Source of the DNA: Hyphomicrobiales bacterium
GTDB taxonomy: Bacteria > Pseudomonadota > Alphaproteobacteria > Rhizobiales > Rhizobiaceae
Reading direction: 5' to 3'
DNA: 64,000 bases
Assembly: GCA_900466005.1 (NCBI GenBank)
Contig: UEGQ01000007.1
Span: forward strand, 186,001-250,000
Position 1 is the first letter of the stretch; every line of letters starts with the position of its first letter. The notes under the pieces are model-generated. The model searched no databases and was not told the origin of the DNA. It saw only the letters and a program-made list of their open reading frames with translations. Positions 26,749 through 35,676 of this stretch are shown here, one piece after another. Made by a program: the position numbers and the translations under genes.

Positions 26749-27195
26749 ATGGACGACATTTACAACAGCAAGATCCTCGAATTTGCCGGCAATATCGCGC
26801 GGATCGGAACCTTGCCGGATGCCGACGCGGTCTCCGAAAAGCACTCCAAGCTCTGCGGCTCGAAGGTCAGGGTCTACCTGAATATGGATGGCGGCGTTGT
26901 CACCGATTTTTCCCACGAGGTGAAGGCCTGTGCCCTCGGTCAGGCGTCCTCCTCTATCATGGCGCGCCATGTCGTCGGCGCGACTGCAGACGAGCTTCGC
27001 CGGGCGAGGGAAGATATGCTCGCCATGCTGAAGGCCGATGGCGATGGGCCGACGGGCCGTTTCGAGGACATGCGGTTCCTGAAGCCTGTGAAGGACTACA
27101 AGGCGCGACATGCGTCCACCATGCTGACCTTCGATGCCGTGGTCGACGCGATCGACCAGATCGAGGCGAAGCGACCGGCCGCGGTGGCGGGCTGA
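26749..27195 (+). CDS. NifU/IscU-like iron-sulfur scaffold protein
   Basis: Cytosolic Fe-S cluster scaffold homologue of 148 residues. The family cysteines are seen in KLCGSKVRV and VKACALGQASSSIMARHV. The third ligand position, normally a Cys before LL/LP in the C-terminal helix, reads YKARHASTMLTFDAV here, so only two of the usual three ligands are present. Divergent from folE with a 278-base gap, which contains a likely promoter (TATATAGTG near 26630). yidD starts 2 bases after its stop. Confidence 0.85.
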   Translation: MDDIYNSKILEFAGNIARIGTLPDADAVSEKHSKLCGSKVRVYLNMDGGVVTDFSHEVKACALGQASSSIMARHVVGATADELRRAREDMLAMLKADGDGPTGRFEDMRFLKPVKDYKARHASTMLTFDAVVDAIDQIEAKRPAAVAG

Positions 27196-27196
27196 A

Positions 27197-27580
27197 ATGT
27201 GCAACGCTCCCGAGTGTGGCGGCGGTCACGACGATGGCCCGCCGGCGCGCCGCTCGCGCAACTGGTCCGGCCCCTTCGCCAAGACACCCGGTCGACTCCT
27301 CGGCATGGGCTTCATCCGCCTTTATCAACTGACGCTCTCCGGCTTCGTCGGCAATTCCTGCCGTCACATGCCGACCTGCTCGGAATACGGTTACGAGGCG
27401 ATCGCCCGACATGGGCTCTGGGCGGGCGGCTTCCTGACGCTTTTCCGCGTCGGACGCTGCGGCCCGGGTGGCACCTGGGGCTACGATCCGGTGCCGGAGA
27501 CGCTGGATGACCGCTACCGCTGGTGGGCACCCTGGCGCTACTGGCGGGCGGGCCTGCACCGGTCGGATATAAACCGTTGA
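27197..27580 (+). CDS. yidD: Membrane protein insertion efficiency factor YidD
   Basis: Small membrane-associated protein (127 residues) that helps YidC insert inner-membrane proteins. The YidD core is clear: IRLYQLTLSGFVGNSCRHMPTCSEYGYEAI (read in parts) with the two conserved cysteines, then GGFLTLFRVGRCGPGGTWGYDPVP. The N-terminus is extended by about 35 residues containing CNAPECGGGHDDG. The start is two bases after the scaffold gene stop, so coupling is likely. Not next to rnpA-yidC, as is usual in rhizobia. Confidence 0.93.
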   Translation: MCNAPECGGGHDDGPPARRSRNWSGPFAKTPGRLLGMGFIRLYQLTLSGFVGNSCRHMPTCSEYGYEAIARHGLWAGGFLTLFRVGRCGPGGTWGYDPVPETLDDRYRWWAPWRYWRAGLHRSDINR

Positions 27581-27646
27581 CGGAGACCGGTTGGTGTCTC
27601 CGACAGCTGATACCGCCGCTGCAACAGGGAAGGCGTGAACGGCGTC

Positions 27647-28066
27647 ATGACGGTTCCGATGGAGTATCGACAGGCCACACGTGATTTCGAGACCTTCCTG
27701 GTCGCCGTGCGCGACCGCGCCGGCCTCGCCACCACCAACCAGGCCTTCACCATGGTGGATGGTGTGCTGCGCACGTTCCGGCGTCGCCTGGAACCGGCGG
27801 AGGCGATCGCCTTCGCGCAGATACTGCCGGCCTGCCTTCGCGCGCTCTTCATTCGCGAGTGGAACCTCGACGAACCGCGAAAAGCCTTCGGCCCGAGGGA
27901 GGAGATGACGCGGGAAGTGAAGGCGCTGCGGCCAGACCACAATCTCTCGACCGAAAGCGCCATAGCGGATGTGGCGGCCGCTCTCAGGGAAATGCTCGGC
28001 GCCGCGGTGCTGGATCAAGGCCTTTCCGGCCTGCCCGACGGGGCGAAACAGTTCTGGTTCAGCTAG
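27647..28066 (+). CDS. DUF2267 domain protein
   Basis: A 139-residue soluble helical protein of the DUF2267 family. The family pattern of an aromatic N-terminal helix (YRQATRDFETFLVAVRDRAGL) and a TMVDGVLRTFRRRLEPAEAIAFAQILP segment (read in parts) is visible. Biochemical role unknown. An in-frame GTG at 27635 and ATG at 27659 are alternative starts; AGGGAAGG lies 13 bases before the chosen ATG. It follows yidD by 66 bases and precedes thrS. Confidence 0.82.
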   Translation: MTVPMEYRQATRDFETFLVAVRDRAGLATTNQAFTMVDGVLRTFRRRLEPAEAIAFAQILPACLRALFIREWNLDEPRKAFGPREEMTREVKALRPDHNLSTESAIADVAAALREMLGAAVLDQGLSGLPDGAKQFWFS

Positions 28067-28217
28067 CGTATCCTTGCCTTGACCAACACGGATGCTCTGG
28101 CCGGCTATCGCCTTTACTCCCGGCGGATTTCCCGGTATCACGCGCGACGTCGCGGCCGGTCGACTCCGGCCCTTTCACCACCCGCATTCGTTGGCGGGAC
28201 TGGATAAGGAGAACTTC

Positions 28218-30206
28218 ATGTCTGCTTCCGTTTCCCTGAAATTTCCCGATGGTTCCGAGCGCAGTTTTCCTGCCGGCGCGACCGGTCGGGACGTCGCCGA
28301 ATCGATCTCGAAGTCGCTGGCCAAGAAGGCCGTCGCCGTCACGCTGAACGGTGTGATGACCGATCTTGCCGATCCGGTCACCGACGGCGCGAAGATCGAG
28401 ATCGTCACGCGCACCGATTCGCGCGCGCTGGAACTCATCCGTCACGATGCCGCCCATGTCATGGCCGAGGCCGTGCAGGAGCTCTGGCCGGGAACCCAGG
28501 TGACGATCGGTCCGGTGATCGAGAACGGATTCTATTACGATTTTGCCAAGGATGAACCCTTCACGCCCGACGATCTGCCGAAGATCGAGAAGAAGATGAA
28601 GGAGATCATCCAGCGCAACAAGCCGTTCACCAAGGAAGTCTGGCCGCGCAACAAGGCGAGGGAAGTCTTCGCCGCCAAGGGTGAAGCCTACAAGGTCGAG
28701 CTCGTCGACGCGATCCCGGAGGACCAGGACCTCAAGATCTACTATCAGGGCGACTGGTTCGATCTCTGCCGCGGCCCGCACATGGCCTCCACCGGACAGA
28801 TCGGAACGGCCTTCAAGCTGATGAAGGTCGCCGGCGCCTACTGGCGTGGTGACTCGAACAACCCGATGCTGACCCGCATCTACGGAACGGCCTGGGCGGA
28901 GCAGGAAGATCTCGACAACTACCTGCACATCCTGGCGGAAGCCGAAAAGCGCGACCACCGCAAGCTCGGCCGCGAGATGGACCTGTTCCATTTCCAGGAA
29001 GAAGGCCCCGGCGTCGTCTTCTGGCACGGCAAGGGCTGGCGCATGTTCCAGACGCTGGTCTCCTACATGCGTCGCCGGCTTTCCGGCACGTACCAGGAAG
29101 TCAACGCGCCCCAGGTGCTCGACAAGTCGCTGTGGGAAATCTCCGGCCACTGGGGATGGTACCGCGACAACATGTTCAAGGTGACGGTCGCCGGCGAGGA
29201 CCACGAGGACGACCGCGTCTTCGCGCTAAAGCCGATGAACTGCCCGGGGCACGTGCAGATCTTCAAGCACGGCCTGAAGTCATACCGCGAACTGCCTGTC
29301 CGTCTTGCGGAATTCGGCATCGTTCATCGGTATGAGCCGTCCGGCGCCCTGCATGGCCTGATGCGTGTGCGCGGCTTCACGCAGGACGACGCGCACGTCT
29401 TCTGCACCGACGAGCAGATGGCGGCGGAATGCCTGCGCATCAACGACCTGATCCTCTCGGTCTACAAGGACTTCGGCTTCGACGAGGTCGTCGTGAAGCT
29501 CTCGACCCGTCCGGAGAAGCGCGTCGGTTCCGACGAGCTCTGGGATCGCGCCGAGGGCGTGATGATGGAAGTGCTGCAGAAGATCGAGGCACAGTCGGGC
29601 GGCCGCATCAAGACCGGCATCCTGCCGGGCGAGGGCGCCTTCTACGGCCCGAAGTTCGAATACACGCTGAAGGATGCGATCGGCCGTGAGTGGCAGTGTG
29701 GTACGACTCAGGTCGACTTCAATCTGCCGGAACGTTTCGGCGCCTTCTACATCGACCAGAACTCGGAGAAGACCCAGCCGGTGATGATCCACCGGGCGAT
29801 TTGCGGTTCGATGGAGCGCTTCCTCGGCATCCTGATCGAGAACTTCGCCGGGCACATGCCGCTATGGATCGCACCGGTCCAGGTGGTCGTCGCGACGATC
29901 ACCTCGGACGCCGACGCTTACGGCAGCGAGGTGGCGGAAGCCCTGCGCGAGGCCGGAATGACGGTGGAGACCGATTTCCGTAACGAGAAGATCAACTACA
30001 AGGTCCGCGAACACTCCGTGACCAAGGTTCCGGTGATCATCGTCTGCGGCAAGCGCGAGGCGGAAGAGCGCACGGTCAATATCCGTCGCCTCGGCTCGCA
30101 GGAGCAGATCTCGATGTCGCTCGACGAAGCCGTCTCCGCGCTGTCGTGGGAAGCGACGCCGCCGGACGTCAAGCGCAAGGTCGAGGCGAAGAACGCCCGC
30201 GCCTGA
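28218..30206 (+). CDS. thrS: Threonine-tRNA ligase
   Basis: Class II aminoacyl-tRNA synthetase of 662 residues. Domains in order: TGS (1-65), editing domain with [12 protein letters not shown] and the zinc-like HxxxH (65-245), catalytic core with class II motif 1, motif 2 ([23 protein letters not shown], read in parts) and zinc ligands Cys/His (MNCPGH; motif 3 in [13 protein letters not shown]), and the anticodon-binding domain (from about 560). AAGGAGAACTTC before the ATG fixes the start; the frame continues 42 codons upstream without homology. No T-box leader is visible. Confidence 0.98.
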   Translation: MSASVSLKFPDGSERSFPAGATGRDVAESISKSLAKKAVAVTLNGVMTDLADPVTDGAKIEIVTRTDSRALELIRHDAAHVMAEAVQELWPGTQVTIGPVIENGFYYDFAKDEPFTPDDLPKIEKKMKEIIQRNKPFTKEVWPRNKAREVFAAKGEAYKVELVDAIPEDQDLKIYYQGDWFDLCRGPHMASTGQIGTAFKLMKVAGAYWRGDSNNPMLTRIYGTAWAEQEDLDNYLHILAEAEKRDHRKLGREMDLFHFQEEGPGVVFWHGKGWRMFQTLVSYMRRRLSGTYQEVNAPQVLDKSLWEISGHWGWYRDNMFKVTVAGEDHEDDRVFALKPMNCPGHVQIFKHGLKSYRELPVRLAEFGIVHRYEPSGALHGLMRVRGFTQDDAHVFCTDEQMAAECLRINDLILSVYKDFGFDEVVVKLSTRPEKRVGSDELWDRAEGVMMEVLQKIEAQSGGRIKTGILPGEGAFYGPKFEYTLKDAIGREWQCGTTQVDFNLPERFGAFYIDQNSEKTQPVMIHRAICGSMERFLGILIENFAGHMPLWIAPVQVVVATITSDADAYGSEVAEALREAGMTVETDFRNEKINYKVREHSVTKVPVIIVCGKREAEERTVNIRRLGSQEQISMSLDEAVSALSWEATPPDVKRKVEAKNARA

Positions 30207-30230
30207 GCAGTCCGCGATCATGAATGAACG

Positions 30231-30264
30231 CCGGCGGGCTCTTCGGAGTCTGCCGGTTTTCTTT
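30231..30264 (+). terminator. thrS terminator
   Basis: 11-bp stem with two G-U pairs, CCGGCGGGCTC / GAGTCTGCCGG around TTCG, followed by TTTTCTTTT. The sequence is very similar to the secG terminator. Confidence 0.9.
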
Positions 30265-30302
30265 TGTGCTTTTCGTGGTGGGCGGGGACGCTGAAAGGTG
30301 CG

Positions 30303-31247
30303 TCAGTTCAGGATCAGTTCGACGTCGATGTTGTGGCCGGCTTCGACGGTGAAGTCCTTCTGGTAGATCTTGTCCTTGTTGCGGGCGATCGCCGTATAGC
30401 CGCCCTCGGCGAGGACCATGACCGGGAAGGCGCTGACACTTTCGGCGACCACGTCGCCGGAGGCCGTGAGGATCGACCAGGCGGTATCCGCGATCGCCTC
30501 GCCACCGGCTTCGGACACCAGCTTGAAACTGATCTGCGAGGCGCGGTGCTGGATGGTCGCTTCCGTGAGTTTGCCGGCCTCGACCTTCAGGTCGGCCCGC
30601 ACCACGGCGTTGACCGAACCGTATTCCGACACGACGTGGTAGGTCCCTGTGTTCAGCCGCACGATGGTGTTCGGTTTGACATTGGCCACCACCAGCCCGC
30701 GCTCGCCGTCTTCCTGCGTTTCCGAAGAATAGACGCTGAATTTCAGATCGGCCGTCGGTATGCGGGTGTCGTCGCCCGAGACGGCATTGAGCAGCATGCC
30801 TCCTGCGTCGAGCACCAGGACCTGCTTGTCGACGTCGCCGCTTTCCGGAACCGCAAGTTTCTTTGTGGCGCCGGCACGGCCGAACGAGACGTTGACGAAA
30901 TAGTCGCCCGGCGAAAGCTGGAAGTCGGCCGATCCTCCCTCGGAACTGGCAACGAGCGGCAGTTTTCCGTCGTCGGCGGGAATGGGACTGAAGACGCGCC
31001 AGGAAAGGCCCTGCTGGACCGGCTCGCCGTCGCCTGTGAGCTTGGCTTCGAAGATGATGTTCTTGGCGACCGGAGGCTTCAGCGTCGCGCCAAAATCCGG
31101 GGAGAAAGCCTTGAGCTTCGGCATTTTGGCGGTGCTGTCGAGTTGCTTGAACGACTTGAACGCATCGTCGGCTCCCGTCGACGGCATCGCCGGCAGGCTG
31201 ACCGCCAGCATGAGGGCCAGGCGGGCGACAAAACGATGAACTCTCAT
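30303..31247 (-). CDS. Unknown secreted beta-rich protein
   Basis: 314 residues beginning with a signal peptide (RFVARLALMLAVSLPAMPSTGA). The rest is built from repeated short beta-strand blocks reminiscent of Ig-like or carboxypeptidase-regulatory folds, for example QLSPGDYFVNVSFGRAG, RLNTGTYHVVSEYG and AEGGYTAIARNKDK; three such G-x-Y strands are about 100 residues apart, suggesting three to four sandwich domains. No catalytic motif, cysteine or anchor is evident. An in-frame GTG three codons upstream is an alternative start. It converges with thrS and is divergent from the nitroreductase gene. Function not recognised. Confidence 0.8.
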   Translation of the reverse strand: MRVHRFVARLALMLAVSLPAMPSTGADDAFKSFKQLDSTAKMPKLKAFSPDFGATLKPPVAKNIIFEAKLTGDGEPVQQGLSWRVFSPIPADDGKLPLVASSEGGSADFQLSPGDYFVNVSFGRAGATKKLAVPESGDVDKQVLVLDAGGMLLNAVSGDDTRIPTADLKFSVYSSETQEDGERGLVVANVKPNTIVRLNTGTYHVVSEYGSVNAVVRADLKVEAGKLTEATIQHRASQISFKLVSEAGGEAIADTAWSILTASGDVVAESVSAFPVMVLAEGGYTAIARNKDKIYQKDFTVEAGHNIDVELILN

Positions 31248-31356
31248 GGGATGCACAATCAGTTGACTTCCTCACCAATGGAAGCAACTTCAATCCGAAT
31301 GCGATGGCAATTTCAAGACTTGTCCGTCGTGCTAGCCGAAGGGAAAGCAAATCAAC

Positions 31357-31941
31357 ATGAAAAATGACATCCACCTTGCCGAATATCTGGCGACTCGTCG
31401 CTCTGTGCCCGCCTTCCAGATGTGTGAACCCGGGCCGTCGAGGGAGGAGATCGAAGCGATTCTGACGCTGGCCGTCAGGGTTCCCGATCACGGCAAGCTG
31501 GCCCCGTGGCGCTTCATCGTCTATCGGGGCGCCGAACGTGCGCGGATCGGCGAGGCGTTCCTTGCCATGGCGATGGAGAAGAACCCCGACCTGAGCGGCG
31601 AGATGCAGATCGTCGAGAAGACCCGGTTTACCCGGGCGCCGGTCGTCATCGCCGTCGTCAGCCGTGCTGCTCCGCACCAGAAGATCCCGGAATGGGAGCA
31701 ACTGATGTCGGCCGGTGCCGTCTGCCTCAACCTGCTGATGGCGGCCAATGCGTATGGCTACGTCTCGAACTGGCTGACCGAGTGGTTCGCCTATGACGAA
31801 GGTGCCTACCCCTTGCTCGGCGTGGCTCCTGGAGAAAAGGTCGCCGGTTTCATCCATATCGGCTCGACGACCTTCCCCGTCACCGAGCGTCCGCGCCCGT
31901 CGCTCACGGACGTCGTAACATGGGTCGGTGGAGACGAATGA
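31357..31941 (+). CDS. Nitroreductase family protein
   Basis: FMN-dependent NAD(P)H oxidoreductase of the nitroreductase superfamily, 194 residues. The FMN-binding RRSVPAFQM region and [16 protein letters not shown] at residues 43-60 place it with the small YdjA/RutE-like type. C-terminal [27 protein letters not shown] (read in parts) is the dimer-flavin segment. Its TGA overlaps the next ATG (ATGA), so it is likely co-translated with the flavin reductase-like gene. The natural substrate is unknown. Confidence 0.9.
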   Translation: MKNDIHLAEYLATRRSVPAFQMCEPGPSREEIEAILTLAVRVPDHGKLAPWRFIVYRGAERARIGEAFLAMAMEKNPDLSGEMQIVEKTRFTRAPVVIAVVSRAAPHQKIPEWEQLMSAGAVCLNLLMAANAYGYVSNWLTEWFAYDEGAYPLLGVAPGEKVAGFIHIGSTTFPVTERPRPSLTDVVTWVGGDE

Positions 31942-32555
31942 TGTTCTATACGACCGATACGAACCGGCACGGCCTGCCGCACGATCCATTCAAGGCGATC
32001 GTGACGCCGCGGCCGATCGGCTGGATCGGCTCGAAGGGGCGGGACGGCTCGATCAATCTCTCGCCCTATTCCTTTTTCAATGCCGTCAGCGACCGGCCGA
32101 AGATCGTGATGTTCTCGTCGAGTGGACGAAAGGACACGTTACGCAACGTCGAGGAGTCCGGCGTCTTCACCACCAGCTTCGTCGGCGCAGAGCTCCTGAA
32201 GCCGATGAACGAATCATCGGTCGTCGTGCCCTATGGTGTCGACGAATTTTCGATCGCGGGCCTTACGCCCGTCGCGGGCAAGCTGGTCGATGCGCCCTAT
32301 GTCGGCGAGGCGCTTGCGGCCTTCGAGTGCAAGGTTACGGAAATCCACCGGCTGAAGACGGCTGCCGGCGGCTTCTCCGACAGCTACGCGGTCTTCGGCG
32401 AGGTCGTCGGCATCCATATCGATGAACGGGTGCTGCGCGACGGCCGTTTCGACGCCGCGCTGGCAAGGCCGATGGCGCGGATGGGTTACATGGATTACGC
32501 CGAGGCGTCGGCGACCTTCGAGGTCCTGCGACCGGCGCCGCCTTCGCAAACCTGA
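31938..32555 (+). CDS. Flavin reductase family (FMN split-barrel) protein
   Basis: 205 residues with the FMN-binding split-barrel fold. [17 protein letters not shown] near the N-terminus, [20 protein letters not shown] and [20 protein letters not shown] (read in parts) match the flavoprotein oxygenase/DIM6-NTAB group. Starts inside the nitroreductase stop codon; a second ATG follows directly. The pair may form a small redox unit, with this protein passing reduced flavin, but no substrate can be inferred. Confidence 0.87.
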   Translation: MMFYTTDTNRHGLPHDPFKAIVTPRPIGWIGSKGRDGSINLSPYSFFNAVSDRPKIVMFSSSGRKDTLRNVEESGVFTTSFVGAELLKPMNESSVVVPYGVDEFSIAGLTPVAGKLVDAPYVGEALAAFECKVTEIHRLKTAAGGFSDSYAVFGEVVGIHIDERVLRDGRFDAALARPMARMGYMDYAEASATFEVLRPAPPSQT

Positions 32556-32562
32556 CGCTGTC

Positions 32563-33306
32563 TCACGAGAAAGCCCGATTGACTGTTGCGACCTGTTCCG
32601 GTCGCTCGCAGATCATCGCCGAAAACCCATCCCGCAACGCGGTCCGGCACGCCTCGGACACACGGTCCTCGTCGGTCTCCGCTCCCAGCCAGTCGATGGC
32701 GGAGACGCTGGCCGACGCCGCGCCGAGCAATATGAGCCCGCGTGCGGTCGCCAGGCCGGAGGGAAGGGGCGTCGAGTGGAGGGCGGCGGCTACCCCAAGG
32801 CTCGCGGCAAGATCCGAGGGATTCCATGCAAGTGCCGCCAGACGTCCGGACTTCCCGGCAAAGCTCATCGCCGACAAGGGCCCCGCCGGATTGTCGCCGG
32901 CAACGGCAAGGATCGCCGTGCGGCCGACCGTCAGGCCCGCCTTCGCCTCTTCGACCGACATCATGACATCGGCCTTCTGGATGTCCGCTCCGCAGATGGC
33001 GCCGGAAAGCACGACAGCCTGCGGGGCGTAGGGGACGACGAGGGAGAGGGCCAAGGCAAGGGCTTCCGTGTCGTGAGCTTGCGGAACAAGCGCAAGAAGT
33101 GCTGGCGGCGGCGTGTCCGCGCCCATTCTTCGGGCGAATCTTGCGAGAGCATCCTCTACATTCGCGATCTCGCTCAACCGATCTCCCCGCATGTCGATTG
33201 CGACGGCGTCGGCGCCGGCAAAGTCTCCGCGCTCGGCAAAAAGCCCCTGCAAAAGCACGGACCTGATGCGTCGACGACCGAGCTCAAATCGCCCGTATGT
33301 TTTCAA
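32563..33306 (-). CDS. Degenerate CitE/HpcH-type aldolase (CoA ester lyase-like)
   Basis: 247 residues of the HpcH/HpaI TIM-barrel family by pattern: RRRIRSVLLQGLFAERGDFAGADAVAIDM at the N-terminus (read in parts), LAALAWNPSDLAASLGV mid-protein (the second metal Asp kept) and AIDWLGAETDEDRVSEACRTALRDGF at the C-terminus. The usual ET-A motif with the metal-ligand Glu is replaced by VAGDNP, and the LPKVES motif by MMSVEEA. The start is inferred as TTG at 33306 with CGAGG 6 bases before it; an ATG upstream at 33387 would run into the divergent DUF2336 gene. Confidence 0.72.
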   Translation of the reverse strand: MKTYGRFELGRRRIRSVLLQGLFAERGDFAGADAVAIDMRGDRLSEIANVEDALARFARRMGADTPPPALLALVPQAHDTEALALALSLVVPYAPQAVVLSGAICGADIQKADVMMSVEEAKAGLTVGRTAILAVAGDNPAGPLSAMSFAGKSGRLAALAWNPSDLAASLGVAAALHSTPLPSGLATARGLILLGAASASVSAIDWLGAETDEDRVSEACRTALRDGFSAMICERPEQVATVNRAFS

Positions 33307-33385
33307 GGGAAACCTCGTGGTTAACGGATATGGTGAACCAATCTTAAACACTTTGGCGATAACGTGAAACCGTGGCTGAAAGGCC

Positions 33386-34558
33386 ATGGGGACTCGCTTG
33401 CATCCGCTGGGGCTGGAATTGATCGTAGAGACATTTCTTCGTTGGGTTGAGACCGCAAAGGCGGGCGACCGCGCGCGGGCTGCCAATGCCCTTGCACGGG
33501 CGTTCCTGCGCTCGACCATGGCCGCCGAAGAGCGGCGCGCCGCCAAGGTGGCGATGACGTATCTGCTGGACGATCCGTCGCCGCGGGTTCGCCTTGCTCT
33601 CGCCGAGGCGCTCGCCGGCTCACAGGAAGCGCCGCGCGCCCTGATGATCTCGCTTGCGGAGGACCAGCCCGAGATCGCCTCTTTGGTGATCCTTCACTCG
33701 CCGGTCTTGAGCGAATCGGATCTTGTCGATCTCGCCGGCCGGGGATCTGGCGCAACCCGTATGCTCATCGCCGCCCGTCCGCGTATCGGTCGGGGGCTCG
33801 CCGCCGCGCTTGCCGAGATCGGTGACGCCGCGGAGACACAGGTATTGCTCGAGAACCCGTCTGCCGCGATTGCACGCTTCACGCTGAAGCGGATCGCCGA
33901 ACGGCACGGCGGTGATGAGAATGTCCGGGCACTGCTGCTTGATCGCGACGACCTTCCGGCCGATGCCCGCCAGCTGCTCGTCCAGCATGTGACGGAAGCG
34001 CTCACCAGATTCGGTCTCGTCAGGGCGGCGGTCGACAGCCGTCGAATCGATCATCTGATCCGCGAGGCGGGCGCCAGCGCGACGATCACCATCGCCGCCA
34101 ACGTACTTCCCGACGAACTTCCATCGCTTGTCGAACATTTGCGCGACACCGGCCGCTTGACGCCCGCCTTCCTCATGCATGCCCTGTGCTCGGGGCGCAC
34201 CGACTTTTTCGCTGCCGGCATGGTGAGCCTGTCGGGTGTCGACGAACGGCGCGTCCGGTCGATCCTCGCGACGGGGCGCTTCCATGCGGTCCGCGCGCTC
34301 CTCGAAACGACAGGGCTGCCGCGGGAGGTAAGCCCGGTGTTCGTCGAGGCGATCATGCTCTGGCGGAACGCGATCCAGGCGGCTTGTGGCAGCGAAATGG
34401 AGAGCGTTTCCGCTCGTCTGATCGAGCGTTATCGCCAGGAACCGCCGGAAAGTGAGACCGCAAGAGCGCTTCTCGACATGGTCGAGAAGCTCGCCATCAT
34501 CGACCAGCGTCGTCTTGCCCGCGATTACGCGACCGGGCTTGCGCTCACGGCGGCCTGA
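33386..34558 (+). CDS. DUF2336 domain protein
   Basis: 390-residue soluble, largely alpha-helical protein of the DUF2336 family, with HEAT-like repeats of Leu/Ala-rich helices (LLDDPSPRVRLALAEALAGS is typical of a repeat unit). No enzyme motif, membrane segment or signal peptide. The function is unknown in the family. It is transcribed away from the CitE-like gene with 79 bases between starts. Confidence 0.82.
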   Translation: MGTRLHPLGLELIVETFLRWVETAKAGDRARAANALARAFLRSTMAAEERRAAKVAMTYLLDDPSPRVRLALAEALAGSQEAPRALMISLAEDQPEIASLVILHSPVLSESDLVDLAGRGSGATRMLIAARPRIGRGLAAALAEIGDAAETQVLLENPSAAIARFTLKRIAERHGGDENVRALLLDRDDLPADARQLLVQHVTEALTRFGLVRAAVDSRRIDHLIREAGASATITIAANVLPDELPSLVEHLRDTGRLTPAFLMHALCSGRTDFFAAGMVSLSGVDERRVRSILATGRFHAVRALLETTGLPREVSPVFVEAIMLWRNAIQAACGSEMESVSARLIERYRQEPPESETARALLDMVEKLAIIDQRRLARDYATGLALTAA

Positions 34559-34563
34559 GAGAC

Positions 34564-34974
34564 TCAGGGCGTCAGTTTCTTGGCAACCCAGGAATAGCCG
34601 TCTGCGACCACGTGCAGCGGTGTTTCGAACACCATCTTGATCCGTTCGGTACCGGGCAGCACGCCGCGGATTTTCGCCACGGCCCTGGCCGTAAGGCTCT
34701 CCTGTTGCTCCACCGGCGGCTTTGCCGTATCGGCAGGCTGCGCCTCGGTTGCCTGGGGGGCTGTCGCGGTCTCGCTTCCGGCATTCTCCGGAGGCTGGCA
34801 AACGGCGATCACCATGGGGTAGTTGGCGTCCGAATAACCTCCGAGAACCTGCTCCGACGCGGCGTGGCAAAGCTCGATCGAAACCCATTTCTGTTCGGCC
34901 GTGTCGATATAGTGGCACTGGCTGACGCTGTCGTCGCAGCCGAGAATGGTCATGATGATGGCGGCTGTTTTCAT
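34564..34974 (-). CDS. Unknown small exported protein
   Basis: 136 residues. The N-terminus is MKTAAIIMTILGCDDSVSQC, a short hydrophobic stretch followed at once by cysteines. It could be a non-cleaved or unconventional export signal, but it is not a standard lipobox. Four cysteines (two in the first 20 residues, then ELCHAA and VCQPPE) could form disulfides. A Pro/Ala/Gln linker (75-100) leads to a C-terminal PGTERIKMVFETPL segment. The ATG at 34974 was chosen because homologous-looking sequence starts there. Family not recognised. It converges with DUF2336. Confidence 0.65.
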   Translation of the reverse strand: MKTAAIIMTILGCDDSVSQCHYIDTAEQKWVSIELCHAASEQVLGGYSDANYPMVIAVCQPPENAGSETATAPQATEAQPADTAKPPVEQQESLTARAVAKIRGVLPGTERIKMVFETPLHVVADGYSWVAKKLTP

Positions 34975-35183
34975 GCGGCTGGTCCCCTGAATCTGCATCG
35001 CGTGAAGATCTGTTAACGCCGGCATTCGAGCGACACCATGGCGAACGCCGATCCTGAACGGAATTTAATGAACAACGACGTGCCCGGCCGCCACTTGATC
35101 GCTGCGGCGAAAGCCGCCATTGCTTGGCGGACTCGGCCAGCGTGCCGGGCCTTGGCGAATGTTGAAACCGGGTTTGTTCTTCC

Positions 35184-35639
35184 ATGACCGTGACGATCAC
35201 TGCCGAACCGCCCCGCCAGGCGGAAGTCCTGCGCCTTCTCGAAATGTCGGATGCCTACATGGCCTCGCTCTATCCGGCCGAGAGCAACCATATGCTGGAC
35301 ATATCGTCATTGGAGAAGCCCGGCGTGAACTTCTTCGTCGCGCGCCACGACGGCCGCATTGTCGGATGCTGCGCGCTGGTGGAGGCGGGTGACGGCACTG
35401 CCGAGATCAAGCGCATGTTCGTCGATCCCGAGGCCCGCGGCCTGTCGATCGGCCGCCGCCTCATGGAGATGATCGAGGTGTTTGGACGGGAGAAGGGCAT
35501 TTCGGCAATCCGGCTCGAAACCGGCATCAGCCAACCGGAAGCGCTCAGCCTCTATCGACGTTTCGGCTATGGAGAGATCGGGCCCTTCGGCGATTACAGG
35601 CCCGATCCTTTGAGCCTCTTCATGGAGAAGCGCCTCTGA
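35184..35639 (+). CDS. GNAT family N-acetyltransferase
   Basis: 151 residues with the GNAT fold. The acetyl-CoA motif A is IKRMFVDPEARGLSIGRRLMEM (read in parts; the R-G-L-S-I-G stretch substitutes for Q/RxxGxG/A), followed by the YRRFGYGEIGPFGDY segment. Substrate not predictable. It is flanked by the divergent unknown 34.5 kb gene and the convergent AI-2E permease gene. Confidence 0.9.
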   Translation: MTVTITAEPPRQAEVLRLLEMSDAYMASLYPAESNHMLDISSLEKPGVNFFVARHDGRIVGCCALVEAGDGTAEIKRMFVDPEARGLSIGRRLMEMIEVFGREKGISAIRLETGISQPEALSLYRRFGYGEIGPFGDYRPDPLSLFMEKRL

Positions 35640-35676
35640 CGGCTGCTGGTGCGGGAAAGGTCTTCCCGCGCGTTTC

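Noticed and set aside
28067-28217. T-box or attenuator leader for thrS
   Set aside because: No terminator/antiterminator fold or specifier-loop arrangement seen, and T-boxes are not expected in alphaproteobacteria.
30169-31989. 606-residue minus-strand frame covering thrS end, terminator and the nitroreductase gene
   Set aside because: Would read through a terminator and overlap two well-supported genes; product is Arg-rich shadow.
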